Shown here piece after piece: positions 7,568-17,037 of a stretch of DNA of 64,000 nt. This stretch comes from Janthinobacterium agaricidamnosum NBRC 102515 = DSM 9628. Its GTDB lineage: Bacteria > Pseudomonadota > Gammaproteobacteria > Burkholderiales > Burkholderiaceae_D. The notes beneath the pieces were generated by a model. The model did no database searches and was not told the DNA's origin. It worked only from the letters and a program-made list of their open reading frames with translations. Location of the stretch: assembly GCF_000723165.1 (NCBI RefSeq), contig NZ_HG322949.1, forward strand, positions 5,463,790 through 5,527,789, in the 5' to 3' direction. Within the stretch, counting starts at the first letter, position 1. Each line of letters starts with the position of its first letter. Made by a program: the position numbers and the translations under genes.

Positions 7568-8941
7568 TTACTCATAGATGCGGTCCGGGTCGAACACGCT
7601 GTCCGGCACCGCCACGCCGAACATGCGCAGCCGGTCGGCGAAACGCGGCCGCACGCCGGTGGCGCTGAAACGGCCCAGCACCTTGCCGTCCTTGTCGACG
7701 CCGCTCTGCTCGAAGGTGAAGATTTCATGCATGGCGATCACGTCGCCTTCCATGCCGGTCACTTCCTGGATGCTGACCAGCTTGCGCGCGCCGTCGGTCA
7801 GGCGCGACACTTGCATCACCACCGTCACGGCGGAACAGATTTGCTGGCGGGTGGCGCGCGGCGTCAGGTTGACGCCGGCCATGCCGACCATGTTTTCCAG
7901 CCGCGACAGCGCGTCGCGCGGGGTATTCGAGTGGATCGTCGCCAGCGAGCCCTCGTGGCCGGTGTTCATCGCCTGCAGCATGTCGAGCGCCTCGGCGCCG
8001 CGCACCTCGCCGAGGATGATGCGGTCGGGCCGCATGCGCAGCGCATTGCGCACCAGCGAACGCTGCGTGACTTCGCCCTTGCCCTCGATATTCGGCGGCC
8101 GGGTTTCCAGCCGCACCACGTGCGGCTGGCGCATTTGCAGTTCGGCCGCGTCCTCGATGGTGACGATGCGTTCGCTGGAAGGGATGAAGCCGGACAGCAC
8201 GTTGAGCAAGGTGGTCTTGCCGCTGCCGGTGCCGCCGGAAATCAGGATGTTGACCTTGGCCTGGCCCAGCGCCTGCAGCACCTGCACCATCGGCGGGGTC
8301 AGGCTTTTGTAGTCGACCAGGTTGGCCACCGACAGCGGGTTGACGGCGAAACGGCGGATCGACAGGATCGGCCCGTCCACCGCCAGCGGCGGGATGATGG
8401 CGTTGACGCGCGAACCGTCGGGCAGGCGCGCATCGACCATCGGGCTCGATTCGTCGACCCGGCGGCCGACCCGCGAGACGATCTTTTCGATGATCTTCAT
8501 CAGGTGCGCATTGTCGTGGAAGGTGACGTCGGTCAGCTCCAGCTTGCCGGCCCGTTCGACATACACCTTGGCATAGGTGTTGACCAGGATGTCGGACACG
8601 CCGGGATCGGCCAGCAGCGGCTCCAGCGGCCCGAAGCCGAGCATTTCATACTGGATGTCGAGCACCAGGCTGTGCCGCTCATGCTGGTTCAGCACGATGC
8701 GCTCGTCTTCGATGATGCGCTGCACCAGCAGCGCCAGCTCATGCTTGAACTGCTCGGCGGTCAGCCGCTTCAGGCGTTCCAGGTCGATACGGTCGAGTAT
8801 CGTCTGGTGCATGGTCTTCTTCAATTCCTGGTAAGCCTGGCTGGCCAGCGCGCCGGCCCCGGGCGGCGCCGGGCGCGCCGGATCGCTCACCGACAGGCGT
8901 TCGCGCAGGGTCATGTTTGCTTCCGGCGAATGTGGGTCCAC
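7568..8941 (-). CDS. tadA: TadA/CpaF secretion ATPase
   Basis: A 457-residue hexameric VirB11-type ATPase that powers Flp pilus extension and probably retraction. Visible motifs are Walker A ([13 protein letters not shown]), the Asp box ([10 protein letters not shown]), Walker B ([22 protein letters not shown]) and the His box ([13 protein letters not shown]). Two starts are plausible: GTG at 8941 with GGAG seven bases upstream, or ATG at 8914 (MTLRERLS) with a weaker site. The reading frame stays open upstream back to the cpaE stop through a Thr-Ser repeat, and a perfect AGGAGG overlaps that stop, so the true N-terminus is uncertain. Confidence 0.93.
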   Translation of the reverse strand: MDPHSPEANMTLRERLSVSDPARPAPPGAGALASQAYQELKKTMHQTILDRIDLERLKRLTAEQFKHELALLVQRIIEDERIVLNQHERHSLVLDIQYEMLGFGPLEPLLADPGVSDILVNTYAKVYVERAGKLELTDVTFHDNAHLMKIIEKIVSRVGRRVDESSPMVDARLPDGSRVNAIIPPLAVDGPILSIRRFAVNPLSVANLVDYKSLTPPMVQVLQALGQAKVNILISGGTGSGKTTLLNVLSGFIPSSERIVTIEDAAELQMRQPHVVRLETRPPNIEGKGEVTQRSLVRNALRMRPDRIILGEVRGAEALDMLQAMNTGHEGSLATIHSNTPRDALSRLENMVGMAGVNLTPRATRQQICSAVTVVMQVSRLTDGARKLVSIQEVTGMEGDVIAMHEIFTFEQSGVDKDGKVLGRFSATGVRPRFADRLRMFGVAVPDSVFDPDRIYE

Positions 8942-8957
8942 GTCAGGCTCCGCTTGG

Positions 8958-8986
8958 GTTGAGGTTGAAGTTGAGGTTGAGGTTGC
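8958..8986 (-). repeat. Hexanucleotide (GAGGTT/GAAGTT) repeat before tadA
   Basis: About four to five tandem copies of a 6-base unit lie between cpaE and tadA. In the minus-strand tadA frame they would read Thr-Ser repeats. Six-base units do not change the frame, so length changes would alter spacing or linker length only. Confidence 0.6.
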
Positions 8987-9007
8987 AGCCAGGGTCGCGC
9001 CGGCCTC

Positions 9008-10183
9008 CTATAATTCCGCATCGCCGCGGCCGAACAGGCGGTCGAACAGGCCCTTGCTTTCGCAAATGCGGCGCGCCGTCACCAGCTCCACCAGTTCGCC
9101 CAGGCTGCGCGCCACCGCGCTGGTGCGCGACAGTTGCAGCACCGGGATGCCCTGGTTGACCGAATCGGTGGCCGAGATGTAATCGTTGGGCACCGCATGC
9201 AGCACGCTCGCGCCCAGCGCATGTTCCAGGTCGGCCAGCCGCAGCTTGCCGCCTTTTTCATAGCGGTTCACGATCAGCCGGATGCGCTCGCCCGGATAAC
9301 CCAGCGAGCGGAAGATGTCGAGCAGGCGGCGCGCGTCGCGGATGTCGGGCAAGGCCAGTTGCAGCACCGGATAGATGCTGTCGGCGCCGTCCAGCGCGCG
9401 CAGCGACAGCGCATCGATCTGGCGCCCGATGTCGAGCACGATGTAGTCGTAATGCTGGCGCGCCACGCGCAGGATCTTGTCGATATGCTCGGGCAGCATG
9501 TCGGCCGCGCGGGCCGGATCGTCGGCCGCCGCCAGCACCCCGAAATTGGGCGACACATGCACCAGGCACGAAGCCAGGAAGGCGCCGTCCATGCGCGCGA
9601 TCTGGGCGCAGATGTCGGACAGCGTCATCGTCGGCACCTGGTCCGACACATACAGCACGGCGTCGCCGAACTGGCCGTGCAAGTCGATCAGCAAGACCTT
9701 GCTCTCGACCAGCGTGGCCAGCGCGTAGCCGAAATTGGTGGACAGGAAAGTGGCGCCGCTGCCGCCCTTGCAGGAAATGAAGGCCAGTACCTTGCCGTCG
9801 CGCATCTGGGTCACGCCGGCCTGGATATCGAGCCGGTCCATCGCCTCGTGGAACAGCTTGTGCACCAGCGGCAGCTGCAGCACTTCGCGCACGCCGGCGC
9901 GCATCGCGCGGATCAGCAATTCCTGCTGGTGCTCGCGGCTCAGCATCATCAGGCAGGCGGCCGGATATTGCTTGGCCAGCCGCTCCAGCATGTCGACCTG
10001 GCCCGGGTCGACTTCGCTGGCGTCGACGATCACCAGTTCCGGCGCTTCCGGCACGATGTGATCGACCGCGTCGCGCAAGCCGCCGCGGCTGGCCGTCAAT
10101 TGCAGTGCCGGCATGCGCGCGGCGCCCTGCGCCGCGATTTCTTCGTGCAGCAGGCTGTCGCGGGTAATGATCAGGGCTTTCAT
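9008..10183 (-). CDS. cpaE: CpaE/TadZ-like pilus localisation ATPase
   Basis: A 391-residue protein with an N-terminal receiver-like domain (residues 1-125, MKALIITRDSLLHEEIAAQG...VIVDASEVDPGQVDMLERL) and a MinD/ParA-type ATPase domain from about residue 130. The P-loop is deviant (SCKGGSGATFLSTNFGYAL, Ala-Thr in place of Lys-Thr), a known feature of TadZ/CpaE proteins. These position the Tad machine, often at a pole. It lies between the tadE-like gene and tadA. Confidence 0.9.
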   Translation of the reverse strand: MKALIITRDSLLHEEIAAQGAARMPALQLTASRGGLRDAVDHIVPEAPELVIVDASEVDPGQVDMLERLAKQYPAACLMMLSREHQQELLIRAMRAGVREVLQLPLVHKLFHEAMDRLDIQAGVTQMRDGKVLAFISCKGGSGATFLSTNFGYALATLVESKVLLIDLHGQFGDAVLYVSDQVPTMTLSDICAQIARMDGAFLASCLVHVSPNFGVLAAADDPARAADMLPEHIDKILRVARQHYDYIVLDIGRQIDALSLRALDGADSIYPVLQLALPDIRDARRLLDIFRSLGYPGERIRLIVNRYEKGGKLRLADLEHALGASVLHAVPNDYISATDSVNQGIPVLQLSRTSAVARSLGELVELVTARRICESKGLFDRLFGRGDAEL

Positions 10184-10211
10184 CGGCTATCCTTTTGGTT
10201 CACAGTCGCGT

Positions 10212-10847
10212 TCACAGGCAGAGCGCCATGCCGGGCCGGTAACCCAGCGATTCGGCCACCGCCACGGTGGCCCCGGTGGGCAGGCTCACGCCTGCCGGAA
10301 ACAGCATGCCGACCATCGGCACGATGGGTTGATACGGCACCGGCCGGCAAGCGCCGGCGGCGCCGTTCGGGCCGCCCGGACCGTCCGGCAGGCACAGGCT
10401 GGCGCGCACGAAGCGGATGCAACTGGCGCCGTTCGGATCGTTGATGCAATTGACCAGGTTGCGCGCCGGGCAGCCCGGCAGCGCGCCGAGCGGCACCGGT
10501 TGCGCGGCGCCGCCCGGCAGCGACAGATAATCGATGCGCACATAACTGTCGGTGATGGCGCCGCCCATCACCAGCCGGCCCGGACTGTCGCGGAACACCG
10601 CCTGCTGGCGCAGCCGCTGCATCGCGCCGGCGTCGGCGAAATTGGCGACCGCGGCGGCGCGCGCCGCGCGGCGCGTGATTTCCTGCACCGTGTTCCACAA
10701 GTAGACGGCGCGCGCCACTTCCATCATGGCGAACAGGAACAGGAAGAAAACCAGCGCCACCAGCGCAAACTCGACCGCGGCCACGCCGCCCTGGCGCGTC
10801 CTGCGCCAGAGCGGAACAAGCATCGCCGGCGAGCTGCTAGTTGGCAT
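10212..10847 (-). CDS. TadE-like minor pseudopilin (second copy, TadF position)
   Basis: A 211-residue protein with a short basic N-terminus, GGVAAVEFALVALVFFLFLFAMMEVARAVYLW (Glu inside the hydrophobic segment), and a periplasmic remainder with several Cys residues. This is the TadE/TadF pseudopilin pattern cleaved by TadV. The start at 10847 overlaps the preceding tadE stop; ATG at 10823 (MLVPLWRR) is an alternative. It fills the TadF slot in the operon. Confidence 0.8.
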   Translation of the reverse strand: MPTSSSPAMLVPLWRRTRQGGVAAVEFALVALVFFLFLFAMMEVARAVYLWNTVQEITRRAARAAAVANFADAGAMQRLRQQAVFRDSPGRLVMGGAITDSYVRIDYLSLPGGAAQPVPLGALPGCPARNLVNCINDPNGASCIRFVRASLCLPDGPGGPNGAAGACRPVPYQPIVPMVGMLFPAGVSLPTGATVAVAESLGYRPGMALCL

Positions 10848-11319
10848 AATGCAGGCTCACATTCGCAAAAAAAGGCCGGGTCGCGATATTGCCCAGCCAA
10901 TCGACCACGATCAGATACAGGAAGTTGTTTTGCTCCTGCTTGAAGATCTGGACCCGCACCATGACCGGTTTGCCGGCGCCCGTGCCGCAGCGGAAATACA
11001 GAGAGGTGTAGCCGTAATTGCACACCACCATGATGTCGCGCCGCTGCAAGACGGTGTTCATTGCGGCGCCGCTGGCGATCGCCAGGTTTTCCGCCACCGC
11101 CGTGGCGCGGTCCGCGTCGTCCGGATTGGCCATCTCCAGCAGCGGCACGGTGGCCATGTAGCGCGCCGCGTCGTAGGCCGCTTTTTGCATCGCCGTGTAA
11201 GTCAGCAGCAAGCGTCCGAAGAACAGCGTCACGCCCAGCAGGCCGATAAAGAAGATCAGTATCAGCGCCAGCTCCAGCGACGCCAGGCCGCCCTGCCTGC
11301 TACGCCAGGCGCGCCTCAT
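10837..11319 (-). CDS. tadE: TadE-like minor pseudopilin
   Basis: A 160-residue protein with RQGGLASLELALILIFFIGLLG at the N-terminus, the TadE pseudopilin signal with Glu at position +5 of the mature hydrophobic segment. The periplasmic part has two Cys residues. It overlaps tadG by four bases upstream (ATGA) and the next tadE-like gene downstream, so the three are coupled. Confidence 0.85.
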   Translation of the reverse strand: MRRAWRSRQGGLASLELALILIFFIGLLGVTLFFGRLLLTYTAMQKAAYDAARYMATVPLLEMANPDDADRATAVAENLAIASGAAMNTVLQRRDIMVVCNYGYTSLYFRCGTGAGKPVMVRVQIFKQEQNNFLYLIVVDWLGNIATRPFFANVSLHYAN

Positions 11320-12746
11320 TGCTGCAACTCCACCGGACCGCCGGGCGCCTGTTCCGCCACGACGCCGGCAAATTCGGCGCTGATCATGCCGGGCACGGCC
11401 GGCGCCGTCATGAAGAATTTGCCGATCGCCAGCACGTTGGCCAGCACATCGCTAGCGGCCGGCAAGGGGCATGCCAGCAAGGGGATGAACAAGACCCGGC
11501 GCAACGCCAGGCCGGGATTGCCGGCCGGCGCCGTGACATACAGGCTATACGGCGAGGACGACAAAAAATTGCTATTGGCTACCGGCGCAGCCGGCGTGCC
11601 CGGATAAAGCTGCGCCCATGCGGAAGATGGAAAGGCCGTGAAATCGGCGGCCGGCCTGGGCGACGCATATTGGGCCGCGCGGGCATACGACCACAGCGGG
11701 CCGTAGCTGGCCGCGCTGACGCTGGCCGGCACCGGCGGCTCGATATCGGCCACCGTATGCAGCGGCGTGCCGCCGGCCGGCGCCGCACTCGGTCCGGCCG
11801 GCGCATTATTCATCCACCAGTTCGGGCCGGCGCCGGTGAACACGCGGATATTGGTATCGGGCGGCGCGCTCTTCGGATGGCACCAGCCGCTGCCATACTG
11901 GTTGAAGCGCGAATTGAGCGCGCCCAGCAAATCGGGCGGGAACGGGCTATGGGCATGGATCCGTGCATGACCGATGCGCACCATCGGCATGCTGCCGCTG
12001 CACACGAAGGGCGCGGCGGCGGCCGGCGTCACGTGCGCCGCCGCGCCCAGCGCATCGAGCGGGTCAATCGGATTGAGCAGGTAATTGGCCGGTGTCGCGC
12101 CATGCGGATTCAAGGCCAGCAAGTTGTAGCCGACGCCGCGCCGGAAACCGTATTCGACCGCTTCGGTCCGGGCCGGCGGCCCCGGATTGTTGCGCGCGGT
12201 GAGCGGCTGCGGCGACATGGCGCACACCGCCAGCGGCGTCAGCCGGATACTGGAGCGTCCCGCCACCGCGCGGCCGGAGGTCTGCACCCGCGCCAGCGAA
12301 CTCGATAGCGCCCCCATGAAATACATGCCGACGGTGCCCAGCGGCAGCGCATTGCGCGCCGTGTCGACCTTGACGAACAGCGCTTGCGTCGGATCGGCGA
12401 CCACGCTTTGCCAGTCGCCTTCCGGCGCATCGGCGCTGGCGCTGAACTTGACCGCGTCGTCCGACAGGATCACCCCTTGCAGCCGGAATTGATAGGCGTT
12501 CGGTTCGGCGGCGCTGCTTTTGGCGGCCGCCAGCGCGCTGGCCACGCCGGCCGCGCTGCCGTTCAATTCCTGCGCCGCCGCCAGCGCCGCGCTGTCGGCG
12601 ATGATTTGCAGTTCCGTCTTGCGGGCAAACACTTGTGCCAGGTCCAGCGCCATGCCGATGAAGCCGATCACCGCGATCAGCAAGATGGCGAAAATCATGA
12701 TCAGCGAACCGCGCTGGCGCCTCGGGCGGGGAAGTTTATTTGCCAC
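11316..12746 (-). CDS. tadG: TadG-like protein with Tad_Flp N-terminal domain
   Basis: A 476-residue protein. The N-terminus RRQRGSLIMIFAILLIAVIG, then the segment DLAQVFARKTELQIIADSAALAAAQ, is the TadG/Flp-like anchor. The rest is a Pro/Ala-rich periplasmic part with scattered Cys. I place the start at GTG 12746 with GGGAG eight bases upstream; the longer frame from 12839 runs inside the preceding lipoprotein gene. TadG is an envelope-anchored component of unclear role, needed for pilus assembly in model systems. Confidence 0.8.
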   Translation of the reverse strand: MANKLPRPRRQRGSLIMIFAILLIAVIGFIGMALDLAQVFARKTELQIIADSAALAAAQELNGSAAGVASALAAAKSSAAEPNAYQFRLQGVILSDDAVKFSASADAPEGDWQSVVADPTQALFVKVDTARNALPLGTVGMYFMGALSSSLARVQTSGRAVAGRSSIRLTPLAVCAMSPQPLTARNNPGPPARTEAVEYGFRRGVGYNLLALNPHGATPANYLLNPIDPLDALGAAAHVTPAAAAPFVCSGSMPMVRIGHARIHAHSPFPPDLLGALNSRFNQYGSGWCHPKSAPPDTNIRVFTGAGPNWWMNNAPAGPSAAPAGGTPLHTVADIEPPVPASVSAASYGPLWSYARAAQYASPRPAADFTAFPSSAWAQLYPGTPAAPVANSNFLSSSPYSLYVTAPAGNPGLALRRVLFIPLLACPLPAASDVLANVLAIGKFFMTAPAVPGMISAEFAGVVAEQAPGGPVELQQ

Positions 12747-13038
12747 CGCCGGCTCCCAGCATGAAGGTGACCGGCTGCGCGGCCGGTTCGGCAAACGATT
12801 TGTGATAGCGTTCGACAGCGGCGCGCGCGGCGCGGCCATCCATGCCGGTGACCGGCGCGGTATTGGCGGCGGCGTCCGGGTTCAGCACCTGGCTGACCAA
12901 CGCGCTGCGCACCGTGTCGCCGAAGTGCCGGTCCCATTGCGGCGTGGTGCCGACGCACGCCGACAGCAAGGCGCAGGCCGACAGCAGACCCGGAAGCAAG
13001 CGCAAACGGCGCGGCAACGATGCGAGTGTGGCCTTCAT
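12736..13038 (-). CDS. Small Tad-locus lipoprotein (CpaD position)
   Basis: A 100-residue predicted lipoprotein (LLPGLLSACALLSACVG lipobox). It then contains DRHFGDTVRSALVSQVLNPDA, a segment also found in CpaD/TadD-like pilus lipoproteins. It is much shorter than full CpaD. The start at 13038 has a strong GGGGGAG site; ATG 13059, overlapping the cpaC stop as ATGA, is an alternative. It lies between cpaC (secretin) and tadG, where CpaD normally sits, so it probably serves the outer-membrane secretin. Confidence 0.7.
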   Translation of the reverse strand: MKATLASLPRRLRLLPGLLSACALLSACVGTTPQWDRHFGDTVRSALVSQVLNPDAAANTAPVTGMDGRAARAAVERYHKSFAEPAAQPVTFMLGAGGGK

Positions 13039-13055
13039 GCTGGTACTCCCCCGGT

Positions 13056-14555
13056 TCATTTCAATTCGAAGCCACGCGCCGCAGGCACGGCTACTGGCGG
13101 CGGCGCGGACGGCTGGCGCCCTTCCATGCGCCCTTCCAGGAACAGTTCGCGCCGGCTGGGCGTGCTCAAGCGGTCGGTCGGCAGCGCATAATTGGCCGGC
13201 AGCGGCTTGACCAGGTGCGCCGTGATGACGAACAGCAGTTCAGTGCGGTCGTGCTGGAAATCGGTGCTGCGGAACAGCGCGCCCAGCACCGGCAATTCGC
13301 CCAGCACCGGCAAGCCCTTGATATTGGTCACCTGGTTATTCTTGATCAAGCCGCCGATCGCATAACTCTGGCCGTCGAACAATTGCACGGTGGTCGCCGC
13401 GCGCCGCGTGGTAATCAACGGCAAGATCGAGCCGCCATTAAAACCCGCCGCGCTGACGCCGACGCCCTCGCGCGACAATTCCGATACTTCCGGCGCCACC
13501 TTCAGATTGATGCGACCGCCGGACAGCACGGTCGGCGTGAAACGCAGGCCGACGCCGAATTCCTTCTCTTCCAGCGTGACCTTGTTATTGTCCTGGCCGA
13601 CCGGGATGAAGATTTTCCCGCCCGCCAGGAAGCTGCCTTCCTGGCCACTGATCGCCATCACCGTCGGCTCGGCCAGGATGCGGATCAGGCCATCCTGCTT
13701 TTGCGCTTCCAGCGTCAGTTGCTGGTTGCCGTTCGACTTGCGCAGATCCAGCAAACCGCCGGCGGTGCCGCTGAGGAAATTCGACAATAAGGTGGTGGCC
13801 CAGCTGCCCGACGCAAAACGCAGCGTGGCGCCAACTTCCAGCTTGTCGATCAGCGACTTGGACACTTCGGCGATCTGCACCTGCAGCATCACTTGCTGCG
13901 GCGCGCTGACATTGAGCAAGTTGATGATGCGGCTGGCTGGCGCACCGCCGGCGGCACCGGCCGGCGGCCCGGCGGCGGCGCCGGGTTCGGCCGGCCTGGC
14001 CAGCGCCTGGGCCGGCCGGCGCACATAGGCGTTGGCCAGCTCGACCGCGCGCAATACCGCGTTGGCGTCTTCCACCGTGCCGCTCAGCACCAGCGTATCG
14101 GCGGCCACGCTGACTTTCAGGTCTTTTTCTTCCGGCATCAATTCCGCCAGCGTCGCCTGCAAGCCGGCCGGGTCCATGCCGACCGTGACATCGACCATGC
14201 TGCACAAGCCGCTCTTGCCCTGGATGATCATATTGGTGCTGCCGACATCGACCCCGACCAGATACAGCGTGTCCGGCGCCACCAGCATCGCTTGCAGCAC
14301 GGCCGGATTGCCGACGCTGCGGTTGAGCACCGCTTCCGGCAGGCGCATCATCGTCGATTTGCCCAGTTGCAGCAGCAGCCGGCCCGGCGCCGCCGCATCG
14401 CCGCGGCAGCGCGGGCCGCTGTCGGCGCCGGCCGGTGCGGTAGCCGGTGCGGTAGCCGGCGCGGTAGCCGGCGCAGCGGCGACAGCGGCGGCCGATACGG
14501 CGCCGACATCCGGCAGCAGCGACAAAGCCAGCAAAAACAGCAGTCCGGGTTTCAT
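13056..14555 (-). CDS. cpaC: CpaC/RcpA outer-membrane secretin of the Flp pilus
   Basis: A 499-residue secretin with a signal peptide, then an Ala-Pro-Thr repeat (four 12-base units at about 14429-14478). It has an N-terminal domain (GRLLLQLGKSTMMRLPEAV...VGVDVGSTNMIIQGK), a BON-like segment (LVLSGTVEDANAVLRAVELA) and the secretin core with VPVLGELPVLGALFRS near the end. It forms the outer-membrane pore for the pilus. It lies 25 bases after cpaB. Confidence 0.92.
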   Translation of the reverse strand: MKPGLLFLLALSLLPDVGAVSAAAVAAAPATAPATAPATAPAGADSGPRCRGDAAAPGRLLLQLGKSTMMRLPEAVLNRSVGNPAVLQAMLVAPDTLYLVGVDVGSTNMIIQGKSGLCSMVDVTVGMDPAGLQATLAELMPEEKDLKVSVAADTLVLSGTVEDANAVLRAVELANAYVRRPAQALARPAEPGAAAGPPAGAAGGAPASRIINLLNVSAPQQVMLQVQIAEVSKSLIDKLEVGATLRFASGSWATTLLSNFLSGTAGGLLDLRKSNGNQQLTLEAQKQDGLIRILAEPTVMAISGQEGSFLAGGKIFIPVGQDNNKVTLEEKEFGVGLRFTPTVLSGGRINLKVAPEVSELSREGVGVSAAGFNGGSILPLITTRRAATTVQLFDGQSYAIGGLIKNNQVTNIKGLPVLGELPVLGALFRSTDFQHDRTELLFVITAHLVKPLPANYALPTDRLSTPSRRELFLEGRMEGRQPSAPPPVAVPAARGFELK

Positions 14556-14580
14556 GATGAAGTTCCCATCGCGGCAATCA

Positions 14581-15441
14581 TTAAAAACACTCGCGCGTCA
14601 ACCGCGTGCCATCGATCAAGCCGCTGCAATGGCGCGGCGCGGCGCCGGCGACCCGGGCCTTGACCACCACCGGCGGAGCCGGCGCAGCGGCGGTTGGGGC
14701 GCTTGCCGCCGGCTCGGCCGGGGTCTCCGGCTGTTCGCCCAGCAAGCTCAGCTTGGTGGCGCCCCCGGTCACGCCCGGCTGCGGATCGACCTGGTTGCGC
14801 AAGGCCAGCGACAGGCTGCCGACGCTGCGCGCCAGGTCCAGTTTTTCGGCCTGCTCCGGGGTCACTTCCAGCGTCACCGCGTTGACCACCCGGGGCTTGG
14901 TTTCGTCGCGCCCGACTTCTTGCGCCACCGCCAGCACCAGTATGCGTTCCAGAACGATCTTGGAAATTGCCCGGCTGCGCGCGCGCGCCTCGCTGCCGGT
15001 CTCTTGCTGGGTATTGACCAGGATATCGACGTAATTGCCGGGCAAGGCGAAACCGGCCACGCCGATCACGTCGTTGACGCGCACCGTGATGGCGCGCTTG
15101 CCCTCGGTAATCAGGGCCGACAGGCCGCCCAGCGTGCCGGGCGGGGCCAGCTTGGCTTCGCTCAGCGGTTCGCCGCGCAGCACACTGCTTTTCAAGACCC
15201 GCCCGTTGAGTTTCAGCACATCGGTCAATGCGCCTTCCGGCAAGCTGTCGGTCGGCCAATCCGACAGGCGCAGCAATTCCGGCGTCAGGCGCTGGCCCAG
15301 GTTGACGTCGGCGCTGGCCACCACGATCTTGCCGGACGCGGCCGAATTCTGGCGCAGCAGCCAGTGCGACGCCAGCACCACCGCCATCAGGCCCAGCAAG
15401 ACGGCCAGCGCCATCATCGCGTATGCGCGGCGGTTTTTCAT
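14581..15441 (-). CDS. cpaB: CpaB/RcpC pilus assembly protein
   Basis: A 286-residue protein with one N-terminal membrane helix (YAMMALAVLLGLMAVVLASH), a SAF domain (SGKIVVASADVNLGQRLTPELLRLSDWP) and the CpaB/RcpC domain (AITVRVNDVIGVAGFALPGNYVDILV). It is a periplasmic partner of the secretin. It overlaps the upstream AAA ATPase gene by four bases. Confidence 0.92.
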   Translation of the reverse strand: MKNRRAYAMMALAVLLGLMAVVLASHWLLRQNSAASGKIVVASADVNLGQRLTPELLRLSDWPTDSLPEGALTDVLKLNGRVLKSSVLRGEPLSEAKLAPPGTLGGLSALITEGKRAITVRVNDVIGVAGFALPGNYVDILVNTQQETGSEARARSRAISKIVLERILVLAVAQEVGRDETKPRVVNAVTLEVTPEQAEKLDLARSVGSLSLALRNQVDPQPGVTGGATKLSLLGEQPETPAEPAASAPTAAAPAPPVVVKARVAGAAPRHCSGLIDGTRLTRECF

Positions 15442-16886
15442 ACGATGCTTTCAAACAGCGGATGCGGCCCGGCGGACGCCGTGGCATGCCGGCCGGCCGG
15501 CACTTCGTCGCAATCGGTGAACAGGCTGGACCACGCTTGCTGCAGCGACGCCGCGTCGAGGCGCGGTTCCAGGCCGGCAAAACCGGCGAAGTCGGCGATC
15601 CGCTCCAGCAAGGCGCGCGGATAGCTGGGCAACAGCGGCCGCCCGCTGGGAGCATGTAATTGTTCCAGCAAATAATGCAGCGCACTGTCGTCGAGGGCGA
15701 TATTGGCGGCCCGGCATTGCTGGCGAAACAGCGCGCGGTAGGCGTGCTCGCTCAAGGCGCCCAGCGGAATCTTGTAGCCGAGACGGCGCAAAAAGGACGC
15801 GTCGAGCAGCGATTGCGGCGCCAGGCTGGTGGCGAACACCAGCACGACATCGAAGGGGACGGTGAATTTATGGCCGCCGCGCAGGCTGAACTGGTCCAGG
15901 CCCGCATCGAGCGGCAACATGAAGCGGTTCAGCAAGTCGCGGATGGCGATGCGCTGGCGGCCCAGGTCGTCGATCACCAGCATGCCGTTATTGGCCTTGA
16001 AATGGGACGGCGCGTGGTAACAGCCGCTGTAGGCGTCGTGGCGCAATTCCAGCATGTCTTCGGCCAGTTCCGCGCCCAGCCGCACCAGTGGCCGCTGGCA
16101 CAAGGCCCAGCGGATATCGTGGCTGCGCCGTTCCAGCGCCTGGCGCGCATGGTTGACCTGCTGCGGCGCCGGCGGCAAGTGCAGCGCCGTATCGTACAGC
16201 TGGATGATTTCCTGCCCGACCACCACCGCATACGGCACCGCCACCAGGCCGTGCAGCAACTGGCCCAGCTTGCCGGCCAGCGTGGTCTTGCCGCTGCCGG
16301 GCGGACCGTACAGCATCAGCGAACGGCTGGAATACATCGCCGCGCCCAGCAAGGCCTGGGTGGCGGCGTCGAAATGGTCGGCCCCCAGCACCGCCGCCAG
16401 ATCGTCGGCGCCGATCCGCACTTGCTCTTCATGCCGCCAGGACTGGCGCTGCACCATGCTGCGGTACGCTTCCAGCGGCACCGGGGCCGGTCCCGCATAG
16501 GCGCAGCGCTCCAGGTAGCCGGCGGCGCGCTGCTTGCCGGCGCCGGTCAGTTGGTATTGCACATCGATATCGGATTCACCGCGCCACGCCACTTCGGCCA
16601 ATTGCTCGGTCACCATAAAGGCCAGCACTTCGCGCAACACATTGATGGACAGGCGCAACTTAGTGGTCAGCACGGGCAAATGGGTTTTTCCGGCGATAAA
16701 CAGCGACTTGGCGATCAATTCGACCAGCAGTTGCTTGTCGAGCCCCGTTTCGCGCACGCTTTTCGGCTGCGGCGGCAGCGGCGGCATCCAGCTCGGGCCG
16801 CCCGGCCCCAGGCTGGCGCCAGCGTCGGCGGCGCGCGACACGCCGGTCAGGCTGTCGGCGGAAAACTGCTTGTCGATATCGATCAT
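15438..16886 (-). CDS. AAA+ ATPase embedded in the tad operon
   Basis: A 482-residue ATPase. The N-terminal 130 residues look like a winged-helix domain (LPVLTTKLRLSINVLREVLAFM...). A AAA+ core follows with Walker A LYGPPGSGKTTLAGK at about residue 195, Walker B GMLVIDDLG at about 300 and a downstream Arg-rich segment (DASFLRRLGYKIP). It is not part of the classical Tad set. The position between tadV and cpaB, with a 4-base overlap with cpaB, makes it an operon member. Possible roles are a regulator or a chaperone of assembly; I cannot tell which. Confidence 0.75.
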   Translation of the reverse strand: MIDIDKQFSADSLTGVSRAADAGASLGPGGPSWMPPLPPQPKSVRETGLDKQLLVELIAKSLFIAGKTHLPVLTTKLRLSINVLREVLAFMVTEQLAEVAWRGESDIDVQYQLTGAGKQRAAGYLERCAYAGPAPVPLEAYRSMVQRQSWRHEEQVRIGADDLAAVLGADHFDAATQALLGAAMYSSRSLMLYGPPGSGKTTLAGKLGQLLHGLVAVPYAVVVGQEIIQLYDTALHLPPAPQQVNHARQALERRSHDIRWALCQRPLVRLGAELAEDMLELRHDAYSGCYHAPSHFKANNGMLVIDDLGRQRIAIRDLLNRFMLPLDAGLDQFSLRGGHKFTVPFDVVLVFATSLAPQSLLDASFLRRLGYKIPLGALSEHAYRALFRQQCRAANIALDDSALHYLLEQLHAPSGRPLLPSYPRALLERIADFAGFAGLEPRLDAASLQQAWSSLFTDCDEVPAGRHATASAGPHPLFESIV

Positions 16887-17037
16887 GCGCCTTCTCCAAT
16901 GCCGGTGAGCGGCTATCCGGGTGCAATAACGCCGGGGTCACGAAAACGATTTTATCGGCGGCTGTCTGATGGCCCTTGATGCAAAGCAAAAAATGCAGGT
17001 ATGCAAGAATTACTGCTCATTGCTGCAACAATACTGA

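Noticed and set aside
14429..14478. Possible CRISPR-like or satellite repeat
   Set aside because: Four 12-base units encode Ala-Pro-Ala-Thr within the secretin; there are no spacers and it is low-complexity coding sequence.
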